A stretch of DNA of 64,000 bases from Sphingomonadales bacterium (GTDB taxonomy: Bacteria > Pseudomonadota > Alphaproteobacteria > Sphingomonadales > Sphingomonadaceae), in assembly GCA_006226685.1 (NCBI GenBank), contig SBGG01000040.1, positions 32,508-96,507 of the forward strand. Reading direction: 5' to 3'. The stretch's first letter is position 1. Every line of letters begins with the position of its first letter. A program made the translations under genes and the position numbers. Of the stretch, positions 45,288 through 54,570 are shown piece by piece. The notes below the pieces were generated by a model, which did no database searches, had not been told where the DNA came from, and worked only from the letters and a program-made list of their open reading frames with translations.

Positions 45288-46061
45288 TTATGTGCCGGGT
45301 TCGGAGAGAGGCCGATGCGCCGCGATCAGGAATTCGACATTGCCTTCCGGCCCGGTAATCGGACTCGTCACAATACCCTCGACAGACCAGCCCGCACTCT
45401 CCAGCCATATGCGAACCTCGGCACACACCCGTTCATGCACTGCGGAATCCCGCACGACACCGCCCTTGCCGACTTCCTCCCGCCCGGCCTCGAACTGCGG
45501 CTTGATAAGCGCCATCAGCCGCGCGCCGGGTCTCGCAAAGCTCATCGGCCGCTCCAGCACCTTGGAGAGTGCGATAAAGCTGGCGTCGCAGACGATCAGG
45601 TCGATCGGCTCGACGATATGCTCGTCGGTCAATATCCGGGCGCTGGTCTGTTCATGTACGATCACACGCGGGTCTGTGCGCAATTTCCATGCAAGCTGGT
45701 TGGTCCCGCTATCGATCGCATAGACCCGCACCGCGCCGTTGGTCAGCAACACATCGGTAAAGCCCCCGGTCGAACTGCCCACATCCATCGCGACCGCTCC
45801 GGTCACGTCCCAATTGAAATGGGCAAGCCCATGGGCGAGCTTGACGCCCCCGCGCGAAACCCAGGGATGATCGCGCCCGCGCAGTTCCAGCGCCGCGTCG
45901 GCGGCCAGTTGCTGCCCCGCCTTCTCGACCTTGCGTTCCCCGCTATAGACCAGCCCCGCGAGGATCAGCGCCTGCGCCCGCGCCCTGCTTTCGACAAGGC
46001 CGCGATCGACCAGCATCTGGTCCGCTCGCACCTTGCCCGCGCCTTTTCCGCGACCGCTCAT
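45288..46061 (-). CDS. tlyA: TlyA-family rRNA methyltransferase
   Basis: This encodes 257 aa. The N-terminal S4 RNA-binding domain (RADQMLVDRGLVESRARAQALILAGLVYSGERKVEK) is joined to an FtsJ-like SAM methyltransferase domain (GAVAMDVGSSTGGFTDVLLTNGAVRVYAIDSG). The K-D-K-E-like catalytic residues are in VCDASFIALSKVL, LIKPQFEAG and the C-terminus. TlyA methylates 2'-O of cytidines in 16S and 23S rRNA. Its ATG overlaps the stop of the dsbD-like gene (ATGA). Confidence 0.93.
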   Translation of the reverse strand: MSGRGKGAGKVRADQMLVDRGLVESRARAQALILAGLVYSGERKVEKAGQQLAADAALELRGRDHPWVSRGGVKLAHGLAHFNWDVTGAVAMDVGSSTGGFTDVLLTNGAVRVYAIDSGTNQLAWKLRTDPRVIVHEQTSARILTDEHIVEPIDLIVCDASFIALSKVLERPMSFARPGARLMALIKPQFEAGREEVGKGGVVRDSAVHERVCAEVRIWLESAGWSVEGIVTSPITGPEGNVEFLIAAHRPLSEPGT

Positions 46062-48178
46062 GCGCCCTTTTCCGCAAGACCGGTCAGCAGCGACGGCGTC
46101 AATATCTGCGGCAGTTCGCGCGGCTCTGCACCGCCTCCCGGATACCAGAGATAAAGCGGCACGCCCGACCGGCCATGGTCCTCCAGAAAGCGGGTGATGG
46201 CAGGGTCGCCATTAGTCCAGTCACCGATCATGGTGCGGACCCCGGCCTTTTCGAACGCCGCACGCACTTCTGCGCGATCGATCGCGGCGGCCTCATTCAC
46301 CTTGCAGGAAAGGCACCAGTCGGCAGTGAAATAGAGGAAAAGCGGTTTATCGCCCGCGCGCGCCTGTGCCAGCACGGCCTCGCTGAAGGCATTGGCCGGG
46401 GCGGCCTGATGCGCATTGCCGGCAGGCAGGCGCGCCAGCGTCACGGCCCCGCCCGCGACGGCCAGCAAACATCCCGCCGCGACGATCGGCCCGCCTTCAT
46501 GATGGCCGCCACGTTGCCGCCTGCCCAGCCACCAGAGAAAAGCCATGACCGCAACAGTTACCGCCACACCCGCGCCAAAACCGATGCCGCCCGCCTGACG
46601 CCAGAGCAGCCACAACAGGGCCGCGGCGGTCAGGGCCATCGGTACGGAAAGCCAGCGGCGTGCCCGTTCCATCCATGGTCCAGGGCGCGGCATGCGCGCG
46701 CGCAGGGCCGGAACATAGCCGAGCAACAGGAACGGCAAGGCAATACCGAGCCCCAGCCCCGCAAAAATCGCCAACGCCGCCGCGACCGGTAACAACAAGG
46801 CCGCGCCGAGCGCCGCCGCCATGAACGGCCCGGTACAGGGTGTCGCGGCAAAGGCGACCAGCACCCCGCTCCAGAAATCGCCGGAAAGTCCGCGTCGCGT
46901 CGTCAGGCCGCCATCCAGTTGCAGCGAAGCCAGTTCGAACAGCCCGGCAAAATTGAGTGCGATCGCAACGCTGAGCGCCAGCAGAGCGACAATCACGGCC
47001 GGGCTCTGAAGCTGGAACGCCCAACCGATGCTCTCTCCCCCTGCACGAAGCAACAATACCGTGCCGCCCAGCGCCACGCAGGTCAGCACCACTCCGGCCG
47101 TATAGGCCCAGGCCTCATGCCGGGCATGGGCCCCCGATGCGCCGGAACGCAACAGGCTCATCGCCTTGAGGCTGAGGATCGGAAAGACGCAGGGCATGAT
47201 ATTGAGGATAAGGCCGCCGACCAGCGCCCCGCCGAACGCCAGCACTATCGTGCTCCAGTTCCACGCTCCGCCTGCTTGCGCACCGCCCCCCGCTGCCCCC
47301 CCTGCGGAGACAACCGCCTGCGCGCCGTCGGAAGGCGGCGGCACCATGCCCGCCCGCGCGTCGATCTCCACCCCCTGATCCGGTCCGATACGCAGCACAC
47401 CGCGCAAAGCCCCTGCAGGCGCCGGGAAATCAGCCAGAATGACGACCAGCCTGTCCCCGTCCCGCATCATTCCCTGCGGCGCAGCATAGCTTTTCATGCC
47501 TGGGGTCAACGCGAAGAAATGAGCATCCTCCAGATCGGCCGCTCGCGGAAAGGGAATGGCAAGACGCAGCCCACCCTGTCTGTCCGCCTGAAACAGCGCG
47601 GTTCCGCCCAGCGGCCGGGGCAAAGCCCGCCGATATCCGTCGAACAACGCGCGTTTGTCGGCCTCTGCTTCGCCACCCGGCCGGCCGACAATCAGATCAA
47701 GCGCGAGATCGGCCCGTTCGGGCACGCAGATACTATCGGTACAGGCCAGCCAGTCGGCATGAGCGCGGACCGGCAAAGCCGCTCCGGGTGTCAGCCCGTC
47801 GGGTAGGTGCAGATCGACGAGCACCGCATAGCGTCCCTCATAGACATGGTTCATCAACCCGGCCACGAGCAGCACATGCGGCACCGGATAGCGCAAGGCC
47901 CCGACCGTCGCCCCGGCGGGCAAATCCCATTTCAGGTCGAGCGGCTTGCCCGCGTCTCCGGGGTTTTCCCAATATCCATGCCACCCCGACTCCGGCTCCA
48001 TCACGATGGCCAGAGTCACGGTCGATCCCGGCGCAGGCGCCCCGCTCTCCGCTTCCAGATAGGGCCGGATATGGGGTTCCCCCGCACCACCGAGTGTCAG
48101 GCCCTGAGCAAGGGCGCCGCCACCGGGCATCATAAGCAGGAACGCAATCAGCAAAGTCAGGAAAGAATGAATACGCAT
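46058..48178 (-). CDS. DsbD/ScsB-type thiol:disulfide reductase
   Basis: This encodes about 706 aa. A signal peptide leads to a periplasmic N-terminal domain with two Cys (DWLACTDSICVPE). A membrane core of eight or so helices (VLAFGGALVGGLILNIMPCVFPILSLK with PCVFP, and FAATPCTGPFMAAALG) follows. A C-terminal thioredoxin domain has the active site DWCLSCKVNE. Electrons pass from cytoplasmic thioredoxin to periplasmic proteins. The N-terminal domain is of the ScsB type rather than E. coli DsbD. ATG 48178 has GAGG upstream. tlyA follows with a 4-base overlap. Confidence 0.92.
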   Translation of the reverse strand: MRIHSFLTLLIAFLLMMPGGGALAQGLTLGGAGEPHIRPYLEAESGAPAPGSTVTLAIVMEPESGWHGYWENPGDAGKPLDLKWDLPAGATVGALRYPVPHVLLVAGLMNHVYEGRYAVLVDLHLPDGLTPGAALPVRAHADWLACTDSICVPERADLALDLIVGRPGGEAEADKRALFDGYRRALPRPLGGTALFQADRQGGLRLAIPFPRAADLEDAHFFALTPGMKSYAAPQGMMRDGDRLVVILADFPAPAGALRGVLRIGPDQGVEIDARAGMVPPPSDGAQAVVSAGGAAGGGAQAGGAWNWSTIVLAFGGALVGGLILNIMPCVFPILSLKAMSLLRSGASGAHARHEAWAYTAGVVLTCVALGGTVLLLRAGGESIGWAFQLQSPAVIVALLALSVAIALNFAGLFELASLQLDGGLTTRRGLSGDFWSGVLVAFAATPCTGPFMAAALGAALLLPVAAALAIFAGLGLGIALPFLLLGYVPALRARMPRPGPWMERARRWLSVPMALTAAALLWLLWRQAGGIGFGAGVAVTVAVMAFLWWLGRRQRGGHHEGGPIVAAGCLLAVAGGAVTLARLPAGNAHQAAPANAFSEAVLAQARAGDKPLFLYFTADWCLSCKVNEAAAIDRAEVRAAFEKAGVRTMIGDWTNGDPAITRFLEDHGRSGVPLYLWYPGGGAEPRELPQILTPSLLTGLAEKGA

Positions 48179-48308
48179 AAGGCCTCGGTTGCGCATTTAG
48201 GCCATTTTGGCGGCCCGCGCAAACCTGCCTCCGACTGGTGGAAAGGCCCGGGGAAGAAACCGCAACGATCAGCCGTGAAGCTCTGGACCCGAATCTCAGA
48301 GCCTGTGC

Positions 48309-50516
48309 TTAATCCACAGTGCGAAGAGCGGGCTCCCGGTTGTGTGCGTACATTTCGCTGATCGCTGCGGGTTCGACCGGACGACTGAAAAGAAATCCCT
48401 GAATTTCCTCGCAACCGACATTGATGAGATAATCGCGCTGCTCATCGGTTTCGACTCCCTCGGCGATGACATGAAGCCGAAGCGCCCGCGCCAGCCTGAC
48501 AATCGCCTGCACCACCGCGCGCGCCTCTCCCTCGACGCCCAGATTGGCGATGAACGACCGGTCGATCTTGATCTTGTCGATCGGATAGCGCTGCAGATAG
48601 CTGAGGCTCGAATAGCCGGTGCCGAAATCGTCGAGCGCGATCGAAAAGCCCATATGGCGCAACCGCATCAGCACCGTGTGGGTAACCGGATCATCCCCCA
48701 GCAACAATCCTTCGGTGATTTCCAGTTCGAAATCGCACGGATCGACCCCGCATTCCTCGACCAGCGCGCTAATTTTCTCATGGAAGTCCCGCATGCGAAG
48801 CTGACTGGCCGAAATATTGATCGCGACCTTCAACCCCTTCCACAAATGGCTGGCGGCAAACGCCTCTCTCAGAGTGAAAAAGCCGACATCGTTGATAAGA
48901 CCGCATTCCTCCGCAATCTGGATGAACATAGCCGGGGAAACATCCCCCCGTACCGGATGATGCCATCGCACCAGCGCCTCGACCCCGACGATCCGGCCAT
49001 ATTTATCTGCCTGCGGCTGATACACCATGCGCAATCCGCCTTGATCCAGAGCCTCGCGCAGATCCAGCTCGATCTCCCGCCGCATCCGCATCGCGGCATC
49101 CATCTCCGGTTCGAAAAAGCAATATTGCCCCCGACCGTTATTTTTGGCGCGATACAGGGCCAGATCGGCCTGACGCAATATTTCGGCGGCGGACACCTCC
49201 ATATCGCCGACGATCTCGGGAACCGTATTGACGCCCAGCGAACAGGACACATGAACCCGCCCGCCGGAAAGGTCCATCGGCTGCGCCATCACCTCGACGA
49301 TGCGTTCGGCCAGTCGAGCCGCCGCCAATGGCGATGCATTAAGCTGCACGATCGCGAATTCGTCGCCGGACAGGCGCGCGAACGTATCGGACCGGCGGCA
49401 TATTCCGGAAATGCGATGGGCCGCCGCCCGGATCAGTTCATCGCCCATCTGATGACCGAATGTGTCATTCACCTCCTTGAACCGGTCAAGATCGATGCAA
49501 TGAACGGCGATCGTCGTACTCTTGCGACGCACCTGCTCGAGTGCGCTGCCAAGCCGGTCGAAGAACAACAGGCGGTTGGGAAGACCGGTCAACGGATCAT
49601 GATAGGCCATGTGCGAGGCCCGCGCCTCGCTGGCGATCAGCGCCTGCGCCGCGCGCCAGCTCCGCCGCTGCATCGCCAGCACGGCCAGAAAGAACAGGAT
49701 GACAATCGCCAGTGCGGGAACCGCCAGCCGCGTTGCCAGCCAGGTTCCGGGCGTGGCCGCTTTCCATTCCAGCGTGGCGACATACCGCCCATGATCATCA
49801 TTGAGATTGATCCGCGCCATCTCATGGCTTGGCGCCTGCTGCTTTTGCAGAATGTGGAGATCGGGTTGCAAATAGCGCGCACTAAGATGCGACAGGAAGT
49901 TCCCCGCTATCGGATAGGCCGCCACGATGATCGGCGCCCGCGCGTACATCTGTTCCGCCTTGCGGAAATCAGACTGCACCAATGCCACGACCACGATATA
50001 CACCTGCCCGTTAACCCGCATGATATTATGCACGGTAAGGGGCAGCCGAAGCGGTGCGCCTGGCTGCGCCCTGTTCTGCCTCTCCCGTTCACGTTTCCTC
50101 ACGGTTTCGATCGCCTGGTGCATCCCCCCCGCAAAGCCGGTGTAAATGCTGGCCGCGCGTACACTTCCCTTGTGCGCGGCGAAGAACAGATGGTCGTCAT
50201 GATCGAGAACAAATACATAGTCATAACCGGCAATCTGATAATAATAGCGTCCCATATATTCGGCGGCCCACTCGCTGTTCCGGCGCTCGAGATTGATCAG
50301 CGCATCATCCCACGCGGCGATGGCCCAGACATCCTTGTAGAGATCGAGTATTCCGGCTTTGACGCCATTGGCGACCAGACTCTGGTCCCGTAGCCGGGCC
50401 GTATTGTCGATATTATACATCATGGTCAGCCCGCCGACGAACAACATCAGCGCGGCAGCGATCGACAGGAAAACCAGCGGTCGAAACAGTTCGTTAGCAC
50501 GTGCGGACGTAACCAT
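48309..50516 (-). CDS. CHASE4-like sensor with GGDEF and EAL domains
   Basis: This encodes 735 aa. A membrane helix (LVFLSIAAALMLFVGGLTMMY), a periplasmic CHASE4-like domain (AIAAWDDALINLERRNSEWAAEYMG) and a second helix (LAVPALAIVILFFLAVLAM) lead to GGDEF and EAL domains. The GGDEF motif is S-G-D-E-F, so cyclase activity is uncertain. The EAL domain is complete: EALVRW, INISASQL, EITEG, DDFGTGYSSL, KIDRSF and AEGVET. It probably hydrolyses c-di-GMP in response to an envelope signal. It stands alone. Confidence 0.92.
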   Translation of the reverse strand: MVTSARANELFRPLVFLSIAAALMLFVGGLTMMYNIDNTARLRDQSLVANGVKAGILDLYKDVWAIAAWDDALINLERRNSEWAAEYMGRYYYQIAGYDYVFVLDHDDHLFFAAHKGSVRAASIYTGFAGGMHQAIETVRKRERERQNRAQPGAPLRLPLTVHNIMRVNGQVYIVVVALVQSDFRKAEQMYARAPIIVAAYPIAGNFLSHLSARYLQPDLHILQKQQAPSHEMARINLNDDHGRYVATLEWKAATPGTWLATRLAVPALAIVILFFLAVLAMQRRSWRAAQALIASEARASHMAYHDPLTGLPNRLLFFDRLGSALEQVRRKSTTIAVHCIDLDRFKEVNDTFGHQMGDELIRAAAHRISGICRRSDTFARLSGDEFAIVQLNASPLAAARLAERIVEVMAQPMDLSGGRVHVSCSLGVNTVPEIVGDMEVSAAEILRQADLALYRAKNNGRGQYCFFEPEMDAAMRMRREIELDLREALDQGGLRMVYQPQADKYGRIVGVEALVRWHHPVRGDVSPAMFIQIAEECGLINDVGFFTLREAFAASHLWKGLKVAINISASQLRMRDFHEKISALVEECGVDPCDFELEITEGLLLGDDPVTHTVLMRLRHMGFSIALDDFGTGYSSLSYLQRYPIDKIKIDRSFIANLGVEGEARAVVQAIVRLARALRLHVIAEGVETDEQRDYLINVGCEEIQGFLFSRPVEPAAISEMYAHNREPALRTVD

Positions 50517-51082
50517 GTCGCAGCCTTGCTCCGTGATTGAGGTCAGGACTTAATCAGGGTCAGGCACCATAGCTGGCGCCATTGAGATGTCCGGCCAATG
50601 ATCGGCGCGTCACGAAAGTCTTGAAATACCGACATATTCCTACACCTTCCCTGCTTGTGCGGAACGATTCCGCTTCCACCCCAATGACAGCAGAAAATAG
50701 ACCCCACCCTTAGAATCATGATCGGCCCAAATAGCGAATAACAGTAAATGGATTCTCTATGAATCATCCGAAATAAACGGAGAAAATATAATAATTTTCG
50801 TTAAATGGTTAACCTTGCTGTAATTCGACAGGAATTCACTCTCTTGTCTACAAAAACAGGATGTTTTGGTCATATCTGAGATAATTGACAAAATAGGACC
50901 ATCTCCGAATAAAAAGATTAAATTCCTTCATCCCGTAAATTTTCTGCCTGTAACGATGTCCGCTTCCCTCGCTTCACCACAGACCAACCGGCCCCGAAAG
51001 GTGAAAAGCTGATAGAGGCCATGCCTCAGAGCGGCCTGCTACCGCTCCAAGCTTCCCGCCGCTCCAGTCACCACGATCTTGG
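50517..51082. other. Intergenic region with a family B-like fragment and an AT-rich segment
   Basis: No gene is supported. At 50551-50596 the sequence TCAGGGTCAGGCACCATAG with GGCGCCATTGAGATGTCC resembles the family B end. From about 50755 to 50960 the DNA is clearly AT-rich compared with all surrounding DNA, with many TTAA, AATTTT and ATAAT tracts. The latter may hold the promoter of the GGDEF-EAL gene, which starts at 50516 on the minus strand. Confidence 0.55.
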
Positions 51083-51970
51083 TTACAGCGCGACCAGCGC
51101 CGCCCCCAACCGCATCTTCAACTGATCGACGAGCAGCCTTACCTTTGGCATCAAATGCCTCTGTTCGGGATAAACCGCCCAGATCGGTTCCTCACGACGG
51201 CGGCAATCGGGCAATATTTCGACCAGAGCGCCCGAGGCCAGATGGCGCAACACGTAAAAGTCGGGAAGCTGGCAAATACCGAGCCCCGCCAGCGCGGCAT
51301 TGGCGATCGCAACGCCGCTGTTACAGCGCCAACGCCCCTTCGGACGAAACGCCCGGTCGGCCCCGTCCACCTCGAAATGCCAGATCAGGGCGCTTCCGAT
51401 CAGGCAATCGAACCGGGCAAGATCCGTAACTGAAACGGGTACACCTTTCCGTTCCAGATAATCGGGCGAAGCGCAGCTATACAGGCTGCGGCTCGCAACC
51501 CGGGTACGAACCATGCGGGAATCCGACATATCACCGGTCCGGATTGCCAGATCATATCCCTCCGCGACCAGGTCGACGATGCGGTTACTCAGATCCAGCG
51601 TCACATTGATCTGCGGCCAGGCCAGACAGAAATCCTGCACGATCGGCGCGACGAAGCCCTCCCCCAAGGCGGTCGAACAGGTGATGCGCAATTCGCCACC
51701 CGGCTCGCCGCTTGCGCTCAGTGCGGCGAAGGCCTCATCCCGTTCCGCGATAATCCTGCGGCAATGGTCGACAAAGACGCGGCCGCTTTCGGTCAACGCC
51801 ACCTTGCGCGTGGTGCGATAGAAAAGCTGCGTACGCACCTGCGCCTCCAGCCGTGCGACCGCCCTGCTGACCGTCGAGGTCGGTATGCCGAGCTGCTTGG
51901 CCGCCCCGGCGAAGCTGCCCAGGGTCGCCACTGCGACAAATTCGTCTATACCGTGCCAGCGACTGGACAT
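51083..51970 (-). CDS. LysR-family regulator divergent from the formaldehyde pathway
   Basis: This 295-aa protein has the HTH GIDEFVAVATLGSFAGAAKQLGIPTSTVSRAVARLEAQV and a CrgA-like effector domain (GELRITCSTALGEGFVAPIV, IRTGDMSDSRMVRTRVA). It is transcribed away from frmA with a 92-base shared control region that contains inverted repeats (52004-52033). This is the arrangement of a LysR regulator that controls its divergent neighbour. Control by formaldehyde or S-hydroxymethylglutathione is inferred only. Confidence 0.88.
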   Translation of the reverse strand: MSSRWHGIDEFVAVATLGSFAGAAKQLGIPTSTVSRAVARLEAQVRTQLFYRTTRKVALTESGRVFVDHCRRIIAERDEAFAALSASGEPGGELRITCSTALGEGFVAPIVQDFCLAWPQINVTLDLSNRIVDLVAEGYDLAIRTGDMSDSRMVRTRVASRSLYSCASPDYLERKGVPVSVTDLARFDCLIGSALIWHFEVDGADRAFRPKGRWRCNSGVAIANAALAGLGICQLPDFYVLRHLASGALVEILPDCRRREEPIWAVYPEQRHLMPKVRLLVDQLKMRLGAALVAL

Positions 51971-52003
51971 TATCCCATTCCCGCAACAGTGAATTGCTAT
52001 AGC

Positions 52004-52033
52004 TTGCCTTTATTGCAAATCACGAAGTTTCGT
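52004..52033 (+). promoter_or_regulatory. Two inverted repeats between the LysR gene and frmA
   Basis: TTGCctttattGCAA (52004-52018) has T-N11-A geometry typical of LysR sites. ACGAAGTTTCGT (52022-52033) is a perfect 12-bp palindrome just after it. Both lie in the shared 92-base region, 30-60 bases ahead of the frmA start. Confidence 0.5.
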
Positions 52034-52062
52034 AAAGACGCCTCCAAAGGAGAAACTGCATC

Positions 52063-53175
52063 ATGAAAACGCGTGCCGCCGTAGCCTTTGAGGCCAAAAA
52101 GCCGCTCGAAATCGTCGAAGTCGATCTGGAAGGCCCCAAGGCGGGGGAAGTTCTGGTCGAGATCATGGCGACCGGTATCTGCCATACCGATGCCTATACG
52201 CTCGACGGATTCGACAGCGAGGGCATTTTCCCCTCGATTCTCGGCCATGAGGGCGCGGGCGTGGTACGCGAAGTCGGCGCGGGCGTGACCAGCGTGAAGC
52301 CGGGCGATCATGTGATCCCGCTCTACACCCCCGAATGCCGCCAGTGCAAAAGCTGCCTCTCCGGCAAAACCAACCTGTGCACCGCAATCCGCGCGACGCA
52401 GGGCCAGGGCCTGATGCCGGACGGCACCACCCGTTTTTCCTATAAGGGCCAGCCGATCTTTCACTATATGGGCTGCTCGACCTTTTCCAACTTCACCGTG
52501 TTGCCGGAAATCGCGGTCGCGAAGATTCGTGAGGACGCACCGTTCAAGACGAGCTGCTATATCGGGTGCGGCGTGACGACCGGCGTCGGCGCCGTCATCA
52601 ACACCGCCAAGGTGCAGGTCGGCGACAATGTCGTCGTGTTCGGTCTGGGCGGCATCGGCCTCAACGTGATTCAGGGCGCGCGGCTGGCCGGCGCGAACAA
52701 GATCATCGGCGTCGATATCAACCCCGATCGCGAAGAATGGGGCCGCAAGTTCGGCATGACCGACTTCCTCAACAGCAAGGGACTGAGCCGCGAGCAAGTG
52801 GTCGCCAAGGTGGTCGAGATGACCGACGGCGGCGCTGATTACACCTTCGACGCGACCGGCAATACTGAGGTGATGCGCACCGCTCTGGAAGCCTGTCATC
52901 GCGGCTGGGGCACCAGCATCATCATCGGCGTGGCCGAAGCAGGCAAGGAAATCAGCACCCGCCCCTTCCAGCTTGTAACCGGCCGCAACTGGCGCGGCAC
53001 CGCTTTCGGCGGCGCCAAGGGCCGCACCGATGTTCCCAAGATCGTCGATATGTACATGACCGGCAAGATCGAAATCGACCCGATGATCACCCACGTCATG
53101 GGCCTGGAGGACATCAACACCGCGTTCGACCTGATGCACGCGGGCAAATCCATCCGCAGTGTCGTGGTCTTCTGA
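52063..53175 (+). CDS. frmA: S-(hydroxymethyl)glutathione dehydrogenase / class III alcohol dehydrogenase
   Basis: This 370-aa zinc alcohol dehydrogenase has catalytic zinc ligands in GICHTDAYT and [13 protein letters not shown]. The four structural-zinc Cys are in [15 protein letters not shown] and the NAD fold is in [20 protein letters not shown]. The full set matches class III enzymes that oxidise S-hydroxymethylglutathione to S-formylglutathione. The AAAGGAG site is strong. It begins the frmA-VOC-fghA group. Confidence 0.97.
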   Translation: MKTRAAVAFEAKKPLEIVEVDLEGPKAGEVLVEIMATGICHTDAYTLDGFDSEGIFPSILGHEGAGVVREVGAGVTSVKPGDHVIPLYTPECRQCKSCLSGKTNLCTAIRATQGQGLMPDGTTRFSYKGQPIFHYMGCSTFSNFTVLPEIAVAKIREDAPFKTSCYIGCGVTTGVGAVINTAKVQVGDNVVVFGLGGIGLNVIQGARLAGANKIIGVDINPDREEWGRKFGMTDFLNSKGLSREQVVAKVVEMTDGGADYTFDATGNTEVMRTALEACHRGWGTSIIIGVAEAGKEISTRPFQLVTGRNWRGTAFGGAKGRTDVPKIVDMYMTGKIEIDPMITHVMGLEDINTAFDLMHAGKSIRSVVVF

Positions 53176-53206
53176 ACCGGAATTCCGAACCCGAAGGAGA
53201 AATTGC

Positions 53207-53605
53207 ATGGCAGACCCGATTATTTGCGGTGACGGCGTTTTTTCACACGCCTGCGTCGGAGCCACCGATCTTGCCGCCTCGTCAGCCTTTTACGATGCCG
53301 CCCTCGCCCCGCTCGGCGTGAAGAATCTCGGGCCGAGCGGCGAAACCGTCATGCTTTACGGGAAGGATAAGCCGGCGTTCCTGGTGCTGAAGCCCAGCAA
53401 TGGCGAAGCACCCTCCGGCAATGGCGTGACTATCGGCTTCGCGGCGGCCAGTCCGGCCGATGTCGATGCCTTTCATGCCGCAGGTCTTGCCGCCGGTGGC
53501 ACGGATGAGGGCGCACCCGGCCCGCGCGACATCCTGCCCGGCGCCTATGCCGCTTATCTGCGCGATCCGGCAGGGAACAAGATCTGCTCCTATGCCTTTG
53601 TCTGA
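53207..53605 (+). CDS. VOC-family (glyoxalase-like) protein in the formaldehyde operon
   Basis: This 132-aa vicinal-oxygen-chelate protein has FSHACVGATDLAASSAFYDAALAPLGVKNLG at the start and AYLRDPAGNKICSY at the end. Metal-type His and Glu residues are only partly visible (His in FSHAC; no clear Glu in the last strand). Its place between frmA and fghA, 31 bases after frmA and 18 before fghA, points to a role with glutathione adducts, for example as a spontaneous-adduct catalyst or a lyase. No activity is shown. ATG 53207 follows GAAGGAG. Confidence 0.82.
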   Translation: MADPIICGDGVFSHACVGATDLAASSAFYDAALAPLGVKNLGPSGETVMLYGKDKPAFLVLKPSNGEAPSGNGVTIGFAAASPADVDAFHAAGLAAGGTDEGAPGPRDILPGAYAAYLRDPAGNKICSYAFV

Positions 53606-53623
53606 GGATGTGAGGGACTGGTG

Positions 53624-54475
53624 ATGGAACAGGTCAGCGCCAACAAAAGCCATGGCGGCGTGCAGAGTGTATACAAGCACCAGTCCGCAGTGACGAAAAC
53701 GGAGATGACCTTCTCCGTTTTCGTCCCCGACCATGAACCGGGCGTAAGGTTACCGGTGCTCTGGTATCTTTCGGGACTTACCTGCACCCATGCCAATGTG
53801 ACGGAAAAAGGCGAATATCGCGCCGCATGTGCCGAGCACGGCATCATTTTCGTCGCGCCGGACACGTCCCCGCGCGGGCCGGACCGCGACGGCAAGGACG
53901 TGCCGGACGATGCCGAAAGCGCCTATGATTTCGGTCTCGGCGCGGGTTTCTATGTCAATGCGACACAGGCTCCGTTCGCCACCCATTACCATATGCGCGA
54001 TTATATCGAGGCCGAGCTGCCCGCGCTGATTGCCGACCATTTCCCCGCCGACATGAATCGGCAAGGCATTACCGGCCATTCTATGGGCGGTCATGGCGCC
54101 CTGACCATCGCCCTGCGCAATTCCGGCCGGTTTCGTTCTGTTTCCGCCTTCTCTCCGATCGTCTCGCCGATGAACTGCCCCTGGGGGCACAAGGCGCTTT
54201 CCGGATATCTGGGCGAAGCCTCCGCCGACTGGGCCGATTATGACGCCTGTGCCCTGATCGACAATGGCGCTCGCCTTCCCAACCTTCTGGTCGATCAGGG
54301 CGATGCCGACATCTTCCTTGAGGGGCAGCTCAAAACCCATTTGCTGCGCGAGGCTTGCAACCGCGCCGGGCAACCCGCGACCATCCGCATGCAATCTGGT
54401 TATGACCACAGCTATTATTTCATCTCCACCTTCATGGCGGACCATGTCGGCTGGCACGCGGCCCGGCTGAAATAG
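53624..54475 (+). CDS. fghA: S-formylglutathione hydrolase
   Basis: This 283-aa esterase-D-family enzyme has LPVLWYLSGLTCTHANVTEKGEY (oxyanion region), the nucleophile GHSMGGHGALT, Asp in LLVDQGDADIFL and His in SGYDHSYYFI. It releases formate and glutathione from S-formylglutathione, the step after FrmA. A GAGGGA site lies upstream. ATG 53624 is taken; GTG at 53621 is directly before it. Confidence 0.96.
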   Translation: MEQVSANKSHGGVQSVYKHQSAVTKTEMTFSVFVPDHEPGVRLPVLWYLSGLTCTHANVTEKGEYRAACAEHGIIFVAPDTSPRGPDRDGKDVPDDAESAYDFGLGAGFYVNATQAPFATHYHMRDYIEAELPALIADHFPADMNRQGITGHSMGGHGALTIALRNSGRFRSVSAFSPIVSPMNCPWGHKALSGYLGEASADWADYDACALIDNGARLPNLLVDQGDADIFLEGQLKTHLLREACNRAGQPATIRMQSGYDHSYYFISTFMADHVGWHAARLK

Positions 54476-54570
54476 CATTCCCGTTTCGCATACTCTGGTC
54501 GCGCGGCGGATTGCCTTTGCCCCGCGACCGCCTATTCTCTCCCGGCCGATGAAAATGCCGGGAGAGCCTC

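Noticed and set aside
48342-50393. 683-codon plus-strand frame antisense to the GGDEF-EAL gene
   Set aside because: Shadow of a multi-domain protein whose motifs are all on the minus strand.
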